41,122 nucleotides of DNA from an uncultured Flavobacteriaceae bacterium (GCA_949372605.1 CASIAE010000001.1:1-41122); one strand, 5' to 3'; numbered from the stretch's first letter, positions 26,269 to 34,302 are shown. The notes: generated by a model not told the origin, from the sequence alone. A program made the numbers and translations.

Positions 26269-27510
26269 ATGACATTCAAAGACTTAGCGCTGGAGCCGCC
26301 CATTTTAAAAGCACTTGAAAAACAAGGCTACACCCAGCCCACCCCCATTCAAGAACAAGCCATTCCCATTTTACTTAAAGGACATGATTTGTTAGGCGTT
26401 GCACAAACTGGAACCGGAAAAACAGCCGCTTTTGGAATTCCTATTTTAAATCACTTGATAAAAGATAGAGATTCTGAACAAGGACAATGTAAAATAAAAG
26501 CTTTAGTGGTTACACCTACCCGAGAATTGGCAATTCAGATTGCTGAAAATTTTACCGCCTATAGCCAATTTACGAACCTTAAAAATACTGTTATTTTTGG
26601 AGGCGTAAAGCAAGCTAAACAAGTAGCTAGCTTAAGACGAGGTGTCGATATTTTGGTGGCAACGCCCGGACGTTTACTGGATTTGATGAGTCAGGGGTTT
26701 ATCTCTTTTAGAGATTTGAAATACGTGGTTCTAGATGAAGCAGACCAAATGCTAGACATGGGTTTTATAAACGATGTTAAAAAAATAATCGCTAAACTAC
26801 CTGCCAAAAGACAGTCGCTTTTCTTTTCTGCTACCATGCCCAAAACCATAGTAGAGCTTTCTCAAAAGATGTTGGGGGAATTTGAGCAGGTGACCATCAA
26901 ACCCGAACAAGCCACGGCAGAAAAGGTAGAACAAGGGGTGTATTTTGTAAGTAAAAGCAATAAACCCAAATTATTGATTTACCTTTTAGAGCAACGAAAA
27001 AATGACTCCGTTCTTGTTTTTTCTCGTACCAAACACGGAGCTAACCGGATTGTAAAAACCTTAGATAAAGCTCAAATAAAATCGGCGGCCATACACGGAA
27101 ACAAATCCCAAGCCATGCGTCAAAGGGCATTGAGTGCCTTTAAGGACGGATCGTTAAAAGTATTGGTGGCGACTGACATTGCAGCTCGAGGAATCGATGT
27201 AGATGATTTGGCTTTGGTGATCAATTATGATTTGCCCAATGTGTCAGAAACCTACGTACATCGTATCGGACGAACCGGTAGGGCAAACGCCAGCGGAATT
27301 GCACTTTCTTTTTGTATGGGAGACGAGCGTCCTTATTTAAAAGATATTGAAAAACTTATCAAGCAGCTAGTTCCCCGAATGGGGAAACATCCATATATGG
27401 AAGGTGCCGATATAGTTGATGGTTCACTGGCAAATAAACCGCAAGGCAGATCCAATAACCGGAATCGAACTAGTAAACCAAACAACAACCGAAACAGGAA
27501 TCGAAATTAG
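26269..27510 (+). CDS. DEAD-box ATP-dependent RNA helicase, RhlE-like
   Basis: RNA helicase for ribosome assembly or RNA turnover, often cold-inducible. 413 aa. Motifs: Q motif (PTPIQEQAIP), Walker A AQTGTGKT (45-52), PTRELA, GG and TPGR, DEAD (156-159), SAT (SATMPK), then the second RecA domain with VLVFSRTK, ATDIAARGIDVDD and HRIGRTGRA. The last 25 or so residues are an Asn/Arg-rich disordered tail, a usual RNA-binding extension. RhlE-like is the best fit among bacterial DEAD families; the exact target is unknown. Confidence 0.94.
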   Translation: MTFKDLALEPPILKALEKQGYTQPTPIQEQAIPILLKGHDLLGVAQTGTGKTAAFGIPILNHLIKDRDSEQGQCKIKALVVTPTRELAIQIAENFTAYSQFTNLKNTVIFGGVKQAKQVASLRRGVDILVATPGRLLDLMSQGFISFRDLKYVVLDEADQMLDMGFINDVKKIIAKLPAKRQSLFFSATMPKTIVELSQKMLGEFEQVTIKPEQATAEKVEQGVYFVSKSNKPKLLIYLLEQRKNDSVLVFSRTKHGANRIVKTLDKAQIKSAAIHGNKSQAMRQRALSAFKDGSLKVLVATDIAARGIDVDDLALVINYDLPNVSETYVHRIGRTGRANASGIALSFCMGDERPYLKDIEKLIKQLVPRMGKHPYMEGADIVDGSLANKPQGRSNNRNRTSKPNNNRNRNRN

Positions 27511-27582
27511 GGGTTAAATACATTCCTATTCTTTTTCAAAAAAACCAAATTCTATTATTGCTATGAAAATTATAGTTCGTCA

Positions 27583-27848
27583 GTGAAAGAGTTTGAATAT
27601 TTAAGAGTGAAAACAATATCTAAAGTGACTTATAACATAGTAATTGGTGTTATAATTGGTATTCTGATTTGAATAATTTGGGCATTAATTGAAATGCAAA
27701 TATTTGGTTTTTTAAAAATACAAAACTTTAGGCATCAAAGAACTGGACTAAAAAACAACTCTTTTCTTGATAAATTTTTGACAATATTATTCTAGGTGTA
27801 ATTATTATAATTAAGCTTTTTTGCTTCATTATTTTTAGATTTAAATAG
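27583..27848 (+). pseudogene. Possible remnant of a small membrane protein gene
   Basis: The gap 27511-27947 contains a frame starting at GTG 27583 that encodes a short polar N-terminus and then a hydrophobic helix (YNIVIGVIIGILI), is broken by TGA at 27670-27672, and resumes in the same frame (IIWALIEMQIFGF, then a basic stretch). A one-base shift near 27775 opens a second hydrophobic segment (IILGVIIIIKLFCFIIF) up to TAG at 27846. The alternation of helices and polar linker suggests a decayed two-helix protein, but no family is recognised. Nothing else is seen in this gap. Confidence 0.3.
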
Positions 27849-27947
27849 AACAAAAATGAGTTAGCTCAAAGTCAGGAAATCGCAGATTCGTCTTAGTCAA
27901 AGTTTACGCATCAGATGTTATTTCTCTCCTAGACCATTAATTAAATT

Positions 27948-28589
27948 TCAGAAAAATAAATAAACACTCAAAAAGTGACACAAACTCCCCAAAAGCACAA
28001 ACACATGAAAAATAGCGTGGTTGTACTTGATTTTTTTCAGTGAATACAGCACTGCACCAAGCGTATAAAATACACCGCCCAAGAAAAGGAACTGAAGACC
28101 TTGGGTAGGAAATTTTTCAATTAAGGGGTTGATCACAAAAAGAATCTGCCAGCCCATTAGAACATACATGGTGGTAGACAATTTATCAAACCTTCCTGTA
28201 AAAAATAACTTTAAGACAATCCCGATTAAAGCAAAAGACCAGGTTAAATAAAAAATAAGCCATCCCAATGAACCACCCAGAACAATAAGGGTAAAAGGGG
28301 AGTAAGTTCCTGCAATTAGGACATAAATAGCCGCATGATCAAAAATATTCAACTTTCTTCTCAATATCGGCTCTTTAGCCGAATGATAAAATGAAGAGGC
28401 AGCATATAATATAATCATGCTCAATCCATAAACAACCAAACTGGCAGGCTTCCAAAAACCTTGATAATCATTCGATTTAAGAACAAGAAAAGGCAGGGCA
28501 ATGAGACTTAATAAAAGTCCAAAAGCATGGGTGGAAATATTAAGTCGCTCCTCTTTTACGGAGTAGAAGTGATTTAAATCTTTACTCAT
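27948..28589 (-). CDS. Hemolysin III / TrhA family membrane protein
   Basis: Seven-helix membrane protein of the hemolysin III (YqfA/TrhA, PAQR-like) family, 213 aa from the ATG at 28589. Conserved features: ERLNISTHAFG at the N-terminus, SSFYHSA after helix 2, FDHAAIYVLIAGTYSPF, and HAIFHVFVLLGSLCHF at the C-terminus; the histidines are proposed metal ligands in the wider family. In other bacteria members influence membrane energetics and lipid homeostasis; haemolysis is mostly a historical label. A TTG at 28604 would overlap the upstream gene and is less likely. Confidence 0.9.
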   Translation of the reverse strand: MSKDLNHFYSVKEERLNISTHAFGLLLSLIALPFLVLKSNDYQGFWKPASLVVYGLSMIILYAASSFYHSAKEPILRRKLNIFDHAAIYVLIAGTYSPFTLIVLGGSLGWLIFYLTWSFALIGIVLKLFFTGRFDKLSTTMYVLMGWQILFVINPLIEKFPTQGLQFLFLGGVFYTLGAVLYSLKKIKYNHAIFHVFVLLGSLCHFLSVYLFF

Positions 28590-28600
28590 TTTATTTAAAA

Positions 28601-29185
28601 TCAAATGTACGTTTGACGCTCTTTTAAATCCTCATAATACAGCGCAAGCGTGGTGTTATGCCAGGGAATCACTGCTAAAACACCTACAATTAGACACAAC
28701 ACCCCTAATATATACCAAGGTATAAAGCGCAAGTTGAGTTCCAATAATTCCATTTTATAACCATCAGTCAGTTTCCAGCTTTGTTCCAGAGCGGCTTGAA
28801 AAGAAATCTCGGGATCTTCTGCGATGATATAATAAGTCATGGAAAAACCCAGTGCTACAAAAATCCCCGGGACAAACAATAAAACCAAACCAACGACAGT
28901 AAGCACGGTTATGATTGCATATGACAAAAGCACGGTCACCAGGGGCTTAAATCCTTCAAACAAAAGTTCAAAATGAGTTTCTTTTCCCTTTATCAAATTC
29001 AAAAAGAAAAAACACAAACCCAATTGCAACGGACCCGCCAATAAAAAACTCACTATTTCGCCATAACGATTCAGTTCAGAAGGGATTGCTAGCATAAGAC
29101 CATAGACCAAACAAACTCCTATCGATAATATCCAATGGGGCTCTAGCAATGTTCTTGCTTTACGCATCAACTGCATTATATCCAT
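28601..29185 (-). CDS. DUF975 family integral membrane protein
   Basis: A 194-aa protein with about five membrane helices. DUF975-like signatures: a middle helix pair followed by SMTYYIIAEDPEISFQAALEQSWKLTDGYK, then LNLRFIPWYILGVL and a terminal YYEDLKER. The function of the family is unknown. It lies 41 nt downstream of the DAHP synthase gene and 11 nt upstream of the hemolysin-III gene, all on the minus strand. No TAnnTTTG box is seen in the 41-nt gap, so read-through from the aromatic operon is plausible. Confidence 0.82.
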   Translation of the reverse strand: MDIMQLMRKARTLLEPHWILSIGVCLVYGLMLAIPSELNRYGEIVSFLLAGPLQLGLCFFFLNLIKGKETHFELLFEGFKPLVTVLLSYAIITVLTVVGLVLLFVPGIFVALGFSMTYYIIAEDPEISFQAALEQSWKLTDGYKMELLELNLRFIPWYILGVLCLIVGVLAVIPWHNTTLALYYEDLKERQTYI

Positions 29186-29226
29186 AATTGAGCTTTATTT
29201 ATAGGAGTTGTTAGCTTGTAAATTCT

Positions 29227-30309
29227 TTATGAATTAATAATCTTCTCTTGTTGGTTAATTGATTCTTGGTGAACTGCCTTAAACACTCGTAAAATAAATT
29301 CTTCAGACAAATTACGTTCTTGTCCTTCTAAAATCATTTTACCCAAGATTTCATTCCAACGTTTGTTTTGCAAAACAGCAACGTTATTGTCTTTTTTAAT
29401 TGTACCAATTTCAACAGCCGTCTTCATACGTTTACCTAAAGTATCTAAAAGTGTTTGATCAATCACATCAATCTGTGCTCTTAAATTACTTAGCGCATTT
29501 TGATAAGCCTCCTGGTCGGTAGTAACCTTACGTACTTTTAAATCGTTCATGATTTCAACCAAACGTATTGGCGTCACTTGCTGTGCTGCATCACTCCATG
29601 CATTATCTGGATCCGTATGGGTTTCTATCATCAAACCGTCAAAGTTCAAATCTAAAGCCGCTTGAGAAATATCAAAAATCATATCTCTTTTCCCACCAAT
29701 ATGCGATGGATCACAAATCATAGGAAGATCTGGAAATTTATTTTTAACCTCAATCGCAATTTGCCATTCTGGAATATTACGGTATTTAGTTTTTTCATAG
29801 GTCGAAAATCCACGGTGGATCAAACCTAAATTCTTGATATTAGCCGTATGTAAACGTTCAACACCGCCTAGCCATAAAGCCAAATCAGGGTTTACTGGAT
29901 TTTTCACCAAAACAATTTTATCAGTTCCTTTCAAGGCATCAGCAATTTCTTGCATGATAAAAGGACTTACCGTTGAACGTGCTCCAATCCAAAGGATATC
30001 AACATCATTGTCTAAAGCTAACTTTACATGGTCTTTGTTAGCAACTTCAGTAGCGGTCAATAAACCGGTTTCTTCTTTAACTTTTTTCAACCAACCGAGT
30101 CCAATAGCTCCCACTCCTTCAAACATGCCCGGTCGGGTTCTTGGTTTCCATATTCCGGCACGATAAACCGTTACATCTGTATCTTTCAATTCATGAGCAA
30201 TTTTCAATACTTGCTCCTCTGTTTCAGCGCTACAGGGCCCTCCGATTACTAAAGGATGGTCTAAACCAAAATCAGTTAGCCATTGGCGCATTTCTTTTTT
30301 ATTTTCCAT
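29227..30309 (-). CDS. Bifunctional DAHP synthase / chorismate mutase
   Basis: Catalyses the first step of aromatic biosynthesis (PEP + erythrose-4-phosphate to DAHP) and, through its C-terminal AroQ-type domain, chorismate to prephenate. The ATG at 30309 gives 360 aa. DAHP synthase blocks: VIGGPCSAE, RAGIWKPRTRPG, WIGARST, KNPVNPDLALWLGG, CDPSHIGGKRD and IETHTDP. The mutase domain covers about residues 265-350 (LRAQIDVIDQTLLDTLGKRM). This fusion is known from Bacteroidota. It explains why the neighbouring pheA and tyrA lack mutase domains. Starts 4 nt after the tyrA stop; last of the four aromatic genes. Confidence 0.95.
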   Translation of the reverse strand: MENKKEMRQWLTDFGLDHPLVIGGPCSAETEEQVLKIAHELKDTDVTVYRAGIWKPRTRPGMFEGVGAIGLGWLKKVKEETGLLTATEVANKDHVKLALDNDVDILWIGARSTVSPFIMQEIADALKGTDKIVLVKNPVNPDLALWLGGVERLHTANIKNLGLIHRGFSTYEKTKYRNIPEWQIAIEVKNKFPDLPMICDPSHIGGKRDMIFDISQAALDLNFDGLMIETHTDPDNAWSDAAQQVTPIRLVEIMNDLKVRKVTTDQEAYQNALSNLRAQIDVIDQTLLDTLGKRMKTAVEIGTIKKDNNVAVLQNKRWNEILGKMILEGQERNLSEEFILRVFKAVHQESINQQEKIINS

Positions 30310-30313
30310 GGGT

Positions 30314-31183
30314 TTAATTATATTGTTTACTTGTTTTATTAATGCCTTCCAAAATTTCGCGAATACCATTGATCGCTTCTATCTGATGATAGAGTTTGCT
30401 ATATTCATTTGCTTCTAAAAGATTTTTAAATTGATTTAGATTATTAATGTATTCAGAAAGCGTTTCTAAAATATTATCTTTGTTTTGGTTAAAAATCGGA
30501 ATCCACATATCGGGCGAACTCTTTGCCAAACGGACTGTTGATTCGAATCCACTACCTGCCATTTCGAAAATAGTTTTTTCGTTTTTCTCTTTCTCCACCA
30601 CAGTTTTTCCTAACATAAAGGAACTGATGTGAGAAAGATGAGAAACATAAGCAATGTGTTGATCGTGTTCAGTCGGATCCATGGGTCTGATTTGCATTCC
30701 CATTTTGCGAAACCAATTTTCGGCCCATTCTAATAAATCCGGTCTAGTTTTGTGTGTTTCGCACAGAATTTGAGTTTTGTTTAAAAACAAATCCTCCATG
30801 GCTGCGTCCGGCCCTGAAAATTCGGTTCCTGCAATAGGGTGCGTCGCCAAGAATTGACCTCTTTTAGAGTGTAATGCCACTTGGTCACAAATGGATGCCT
30901 TGGTAGAGCCAAAATCAATAACAAGGCCATTGTCGTGAACCACATCCAAAAGACTTACAATTTCCTTACTGGCTGCATCAACAGGTATAGTAATCAGCAG
31001 TAGGTCCATTAGTTTTAGATCAACACTTTTAAGCTTAAAATCAATCAGCTTAATTGCTATGGAGCGATTGAGGTGGTCTTCGTTTTTATCCAAACCAAAA
31101 ATCTCAACATCAGGAATGTGCTTACGCGCCGCTAATGCCAATGACCCTCCAATCAATCCGATACCTAAAACACCTACTTTCAT
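30314..31183 (-). CDS. tyrA: Prephenate dehydrogenase TyrA
   Basis: Oxidative decarboxylation of prephenate to 4-hydroxyphenylpyruvate with NAD(P)+. A 289-aa monofunctional protein: Rossmann motif GIGLIGGS (7-14), LDKNEDH, the loop DFGSTKASI, THPIAGTEFSGP with the substrate-binding histidine, and the helical dimer domain with HDQHIAYVSHLSHIS. No chorismate mutase or ACT domain, so feedback must act elsewhere. It overlaps the upstream aminotransferase by 4 nt. Confidence 0.96.
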   Translation of the reverse strand: MKVGVLGIGLIGGSLALAARKHIPDVEIFGLDKNEDHLNRSIAIKLIDFKLKSVDLKLMDLLLITIPVDAASKEIVSLLDVVHDNGLVIDFGSTKASICDQVALHSKRGQFLATHPIAGTEFSGPDAAMEDLFLNKTQILCETHKTRPDLLEWAENWFRKMGMQIRPMDPTEHDQHIAYVSHLSHISSFMLGKTVVEKEKNEKTIFEMAGSGFESTVRLAKSSPDMWIPIFNQNKDNILETLSEYINNLNQFKNLLEANEYSKLYHQIEAINGIREILEGINKTSKQYN

Positions 31184-32328
31184 TTTTTTTCTATTCTTTT
31201 AATTGCTTTGCAAATTTGTGCTTCATCGACACAAAGTGAAAACCTAATGTATCCCTTTCCCTGACTTCCAAAAATGGTGCCTGGAGTGATGAATAAATCA
31301 TATTTATATAATATTTTATCTATAAACGCTTCTGCATCTAGCGTAGTATCTTTTAATTTTGCCCAAACAAACAAACCACTGCTGTTGGAGTCAAATTCGG
31401 ATCCTAACAATAAGGCCAATTCATAAATCAATTGACGCCTTTTTTCATAGACTTTATTCAATTCCGCAAACCAAGAGTCTGGTGCTTGAAGAGCTGCAAT
31501 TGCTCCCTTTTGAATGCCATAAAACATTCCAGAATCCATATTACTTTTAACTTTAAGAACTGCCTTAATATTTACTTCATTTCCCAAAAGCATTCCTACC
31601 CGCCAGCCTGCCATATTGAAAGATTTGCTTAGAGAATTGAGTTCCATTGCAACATCCATAGCTCCTGGAGTAGTTAAAATACTCTGTGGTATATCGGTTA
31701 AAATAAAACTGTAGGGATTATCATTAACCAATAAAATATTGTTTTTTCGAGCCCAATTGATCAACTCCTCAAAAATCGCTTGCTGGGCATTTGCCCCCGT
31801 GGGCATGTGGGGATAATTTACCCACAACAACTTAACGCCTTCCAAGTCCATTTTGTTCAGTTCTGCCAAATCGGGTTGCCAGTTGTTTTCAGATTTTAAA
31901 TCATAAAAGACAGGAATCGCCTCCACTAATCGGGTGACCGATTCGTATGTAGGATAACCCGGATTGGGAATAAGTACCTTATCTCCAGGATTGAGAAATG
32001 CCATGGACAGGTGAAGGATTCCTTCTTTAGACCCTGTTAACGGTAGTACCTCATTGTTGGGATCAACCAGAACTTGGTAATGATTTTGGTAAAAGTCTGC
32101 AATTCCTTTTCTAAGCTCTGGAAGCCCTTGATAGCTTTGGTATTGATGTGCTTTAGAATGAATCAAACTGGATGTTAGCGCATCGACCACAGAAGGCAGT
32201 GGAGCTAAATCTGGACTTCCAATCCCCATGTTAATTATATCTTTTCCCTCACGAACCAGACCCGCTACTTCTCTCAATTTTTTTGAGAAATAGTATTCCT
32301 GAACACTTTCTAGCCTTCTTGCTGTCAT
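31180..32328 (-). CDS. Class I aminotransferase of the Phe/Tyr operon
   Basis: A 382-aa PLP aminotransferase related to the LL-diaminopimelate/aspartate aminotransferase group. Visible: MGIGSPDLAPL, TGSKEGI, NPGYPTYES, an NYPHMPTG loop in place of NP(N)NPTG, DNPYSFI, and the PLP lysine in LNSLSKSFNMAGWRVG. Between prephenate dehydratase and dehydrogenase it most likely aminates phenylpyruvate and 4-hydroxyphenylpyruvate, or prephenate itself. This is inference from context. Four-nt overlaps with pheA upstream and tyrA downstream indicate translational coupling. Confidence 0.9.
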   Translation of the reverse strand: MTARRLESVQEYYFSKKLREVAGLVREGKDIINMGIGSPDLAPLPSVVDALTSSLIHSKAHQYQSYQGLPELRKGIADFYQNHYQVLVDPNNEVLPLTGSKEGILHLSMAFLNPGDKVLIPNPGYPTYESVTRLVEAIPVFYDLKSENNWQPDLAELNKMDLEGVKLLWVNYPHMPTGANAQQAIFEELINWARKNNILLVNDNPYSFILTDIPQSILTTPGAMDVAMELNSLSKSFNMAGWRVGMLLGNEVNIKAVLKVKSNMDSGMFYGIQKGAIAALQAPDSWFAELNKVYEKRRQLIYELALLLGSEFDSNSSGLFVWAKLKDTTLDAEAFIDKILYKYDLFITPGTIFGSQGKGYIRFSLCVDEAQICKAIKRIEKK

Positions 32329-33152
32329 GATTTACCATTTCTATACTCCCCCAAAACCTTGAATGAGATCGCCATTATTTCTAAAAGGGATTTTGCTTTT
32401 AAATAATCTTCCACTATATCGAAAGTAACATCCACAAAAAAGGCATATTTCCCGGGAGTTTCGATAACGGGTAAAGATTGAATTTTTGTAAGATTTAGGC
32501 AACAATCACTAACAACGTTTAGCGCCGTTGCCAAACTTCCACGCTTGTGATCTAAAATAAATTTCCAAGCCGCTTTTGAAATGGGTTCGGATGTTTTTGG
32601 ATCTGCTTTTTCGAGGATCACAAAACGTGTGACGTTATTTTTTATGGTTTGAATTGAAGCATTGAGAACAGTAAGTCCATAAATTTCTGCTGCACTTTTA
32701 CTTGCTATGGCACCAATGCCTTGTGTCTTATTTTTTTGGGTTTCCATCGCTACCTCAGCAGTGTCATTGCTTTCCACCAATTTAATATGAGGATAAGCCT
32801 CAAAAAAAGTCTTGCATTGAAGCAATGCCATCGGATGAGAATGCACTTCTTTAATATCTTCAATCTTTTGTCCGGGCAAAGCCATGAGGTTGTGCTCAAT
32901 GCTTAAATAATGCTCTCCCACGATGAATAGCCCGTATTGATCCATCAAAGCATAATTAGGAATGATCGAGCCAGCAATGGAGTTCTCTATCGCAATCACT
33001 GCCTGATCACAACTCCCCTGAGCCAAGGCTTTAGCTAAGGCATCAAAAGTGTTGCACTTCAGCAATTCAGGAGCAGCTCTGTAGTACTCCTGCGTCACCT
33101 GATCGTGAAAGGATCCTTTTATTCCCTGTATGGCTACTTTTGTTCTTTTCAT
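32325..33152 (-). CDS. pheA: Prephenate dehydratase PheA (monofunctional)
   Basis: Converts prephenate to phenylpyruvate, the Phe-specific step. The 275-aa protein has the catalytic domain (residues 1-185) with IAIENSIAGSI and the TRFVILE motif (175-181), followed by an ACT regulatory domain (about 195-275) including HKRGSLATALNVV and the ESRP-equivalent region at SLPVIETPGKYAFFVD, so Phe feedback inhibition is likely. First structural gene of the operon. Its ATG lies just 3 nt after the U-run of the leader terminator, so it has essentially no 5' UTR outside the attenuator. Confidence 0.96.
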   Translation of the reverse strand: MKRTKVAIQGIKGSFHDQVTQEYYRAAPELLKCNTFDALAKALAQGSCDQAVIAIENSIAGSIIPNYALMDQYGLFIVGEHYLSIEHNLMALPGQKIEDIKEVHSHPMALLQCKTFFEAYPHIKLVESNDTAEVAMETQKNKTQGIGAIASKSAAEIYGLTVLNASIQTIKNNVTRFVILEKADPKTSEPISKAAWKFILDHKRGSLATALNVVSDCCLNLTKIQSLPVIETPGKYAFFVDVTFDIVEDYLKAKSLLEIMAISFKVLGEYRNGKS

Positions 33153-33155
33153 TTC

Positions 33156-33184
33156 AAAAAAAAAGTCCCGATTAAATCAGGACT
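33156..33184 (-). terminator. Attenuator terminator hairpin before pheA
   Basis: On the minus strand AGTCCTGAT (33184-33176) pairs with ATCGGGACT (33172-33164) around a TTA loop: 9 bp with one G-U pair, followed by a run of nine T in total (33164-33156). This is a textbook intrinsic terminator, but it ends 3 nt before the pheA start codon rather than after a gene, so it must be conditional. Its 5' arm overlaps the antiterminator arm at 33180-33184. Confidence 0.85.
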
Positions 33185-33222
33185 CTTTGTTTTATCTATT
33201 TATTTCAAATACTACAAAGTCC
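33180..33222 (-). promoter_or_regulatory. Antiterminator hairpin of the phe leader
   Basis: GGACTTTGT (33222-33214), which is also the end of the leader ORF, pairs with ACAAAGAGTCC (33190-33180): 9 bp with a 2-nt bulge and a 23-nt loop. The second arm contains AGTCC, the base of the terminator 5' arm, so both hairpins cannot form together. A ribosome finishing the leader ORF would cover the first arm. A further small hairpin CTTCT-ATTC-AGAAG (33242-33229) lies within the leader ORF and could act as pause hairpin. Confidence 0.75.
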
Positions 33223-33280
33223 TTCCTGCTTCTGAATAGAAGAAATAAAAATTGTTAAAGCAAAAGAAATTATGATTCAT
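33212..33280 (-). CDS. Phe/Tyr-rich leader peptide of the pheA operon
   Basis: ATG at 33280, TAG at 33214-33212: 22 codons. Phe stands at positions 5, 6, 8, 11, 13 and 14, Tyr at 12 and 15, so 8 of 11 codons from 5 to 15 are aromatic. It begins about 17 nt after the -7 box and ends inside the antiterminator arm. These are the defining features of an attenuation leader peptide. The peptide itself needs no function: its translation speed reports charged tRNA-Phe (and probably tRNA-Tyr). Too short for normal gene callers. Confidence 0.85.
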   Translation of the reverse strand: MNHNFFCFNNFYFFYSEAGRTL

Positions 33281-33296
33281 TATTTATATATTGATA

Positions 33297-33327
33297 CAAA
33301 AGTAACACAGCTTTTCGCAAAAACAAA
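33297..33327 (-). promoter_or_regulatory. Promoter of the leader-pheA operon
   Basis: On the minus strand TTTG (33327-33324), a 19-nt spacer, then TACTTTTG (33304-33297). Both boxes and the spacing fit the Bacteroidota consensus TTTG/17-23/TAnnTTTG exactly. Transcription is expected to start around 33290, about 10 nt upstream of the leader ATG. Confidence 0.75.
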
Positions 33328-33366
33328 TTTTTAGACTAAATTTTTACATATTAAGGCATCTCAATC

Positions 33367-34155
33367 CTAATTCCTAAATCTACCATGAATTACTTGTATG
33401 CATTTAAAGCCACTAAATTCTTTAGCCAATTGATTGATAAATGCTTTGTTGTCTTTAAAAGTATACTTGTTTTCGTTTAAATCTATAGCTAATATCGCCT
33501 ATAGCTTTAAAAAATTGTTATTCAAATACTTGGCACTATATTTGGAGAAGCTGATCAAAGCTTCTGATGTTGTGTTTAACTCAGAAATCTCTGACTAAAA
33601 AGTAGCTTTCGCCGAATGATCTAGTTAGGAAACATTTACAACGATCTTTGAAGCTTTATCACGATAGGCAATGCCGCTATTATTAAGAGAATAATTGTCA
33701 ATGTTGAATTTAGAATTAGAATTACTGGTGTCCTTTTCAGTATTCAAATTTTCTATTTTCTTAGAGATCTCATAATTAGCATTTCTAGATTGATCTGATT
33801 TATTGGTGATCGAAGCTTCGTCAATCGCAATGGAATTCAAAAATAATTGGTTCTTCCATAGTTGATTTAAACGGTTCCTTAATGAACAAATAAAATTGAT
33901 TTAATCACTACAAAAGTTTCCCATTCAAAAGGATTGTGATTGATAATTTTTAAATTATGTGGAGATACCTTCGCATTTGAAAAACTACTTAAAAGACATA
34001 AGTTGACTTCCTTAAAACAAACCTGATTATCCACTGCATCATTTAAAAATGTTTTAACTATGTTAAGTTTGATTTTGAAACAGAAAAAGGGTCGCAATCA
34101 AGAGTAAGACAATGACCAGCAACGAAACACCAAAGATTTTAAATAGCTTTTTCAA
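33367..34155 (-). pseudogene. AsmA-family protein pseudogene (frameshifted, 3'-truncated)
   Basis: The 5' part of an AsmA-like envelope protein gene, normally some 800-900 codons in flavobacteria. From a TTG at 34155 the frame encodes the basic N-terminus and membrane helix (IFGVSLLVIVLLLIATLFLF), shifts frame near 34070, continues with CFKEVNLCLLSSFSNAKVS and LKIINHNPFEWET, stops near 33879, and resumes with NSIAIDEASITNKS, NIDNYSLNNSGIAYRD. In-frame stops follow at 33625-33627, 33595-33597 and 33499-33501, yet family-like sequence continues (SELNTTSEALISFS, NKYTFKDNKAFINQ) to 33367. The remainder of the gene is gone. Recognition is by remembered family sequence. Confidence 0.7.
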
Positions 34156-34302
34156 TTGAATCTGATTTGGAGATTTATTATACTCCTACAAAATGATGCT
34201 AAAAGATGAAGAATACATTCTTTTTAAATAAATTTAGTGATTTTAGTAGGCTTGAGTTTAAATTTTTAGAAAAACCTAAGGGAAATATTGAACTGTATAG
34301 GC

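Noticed and set aside
29221-29235. AATTC-TTTAT-GAATT inverted repeat at the end of the DAHP synthase gene
   Set aside because: Five AT-rich base pairs without a U-run; too weak to call a terminator.
29834-30166. 110-codon ORF on the plus strand
   Set aside because: Antisense to the DAHP synthase domain, with no recognisable features.
33625-34097. Two 71-72 codon minus-strand ORFs as independent small genes
   Set aside because: Both are consecutive pieces of one AsmA-like protein in shifted or interrupted frames, so they were merged into a pseudogene.
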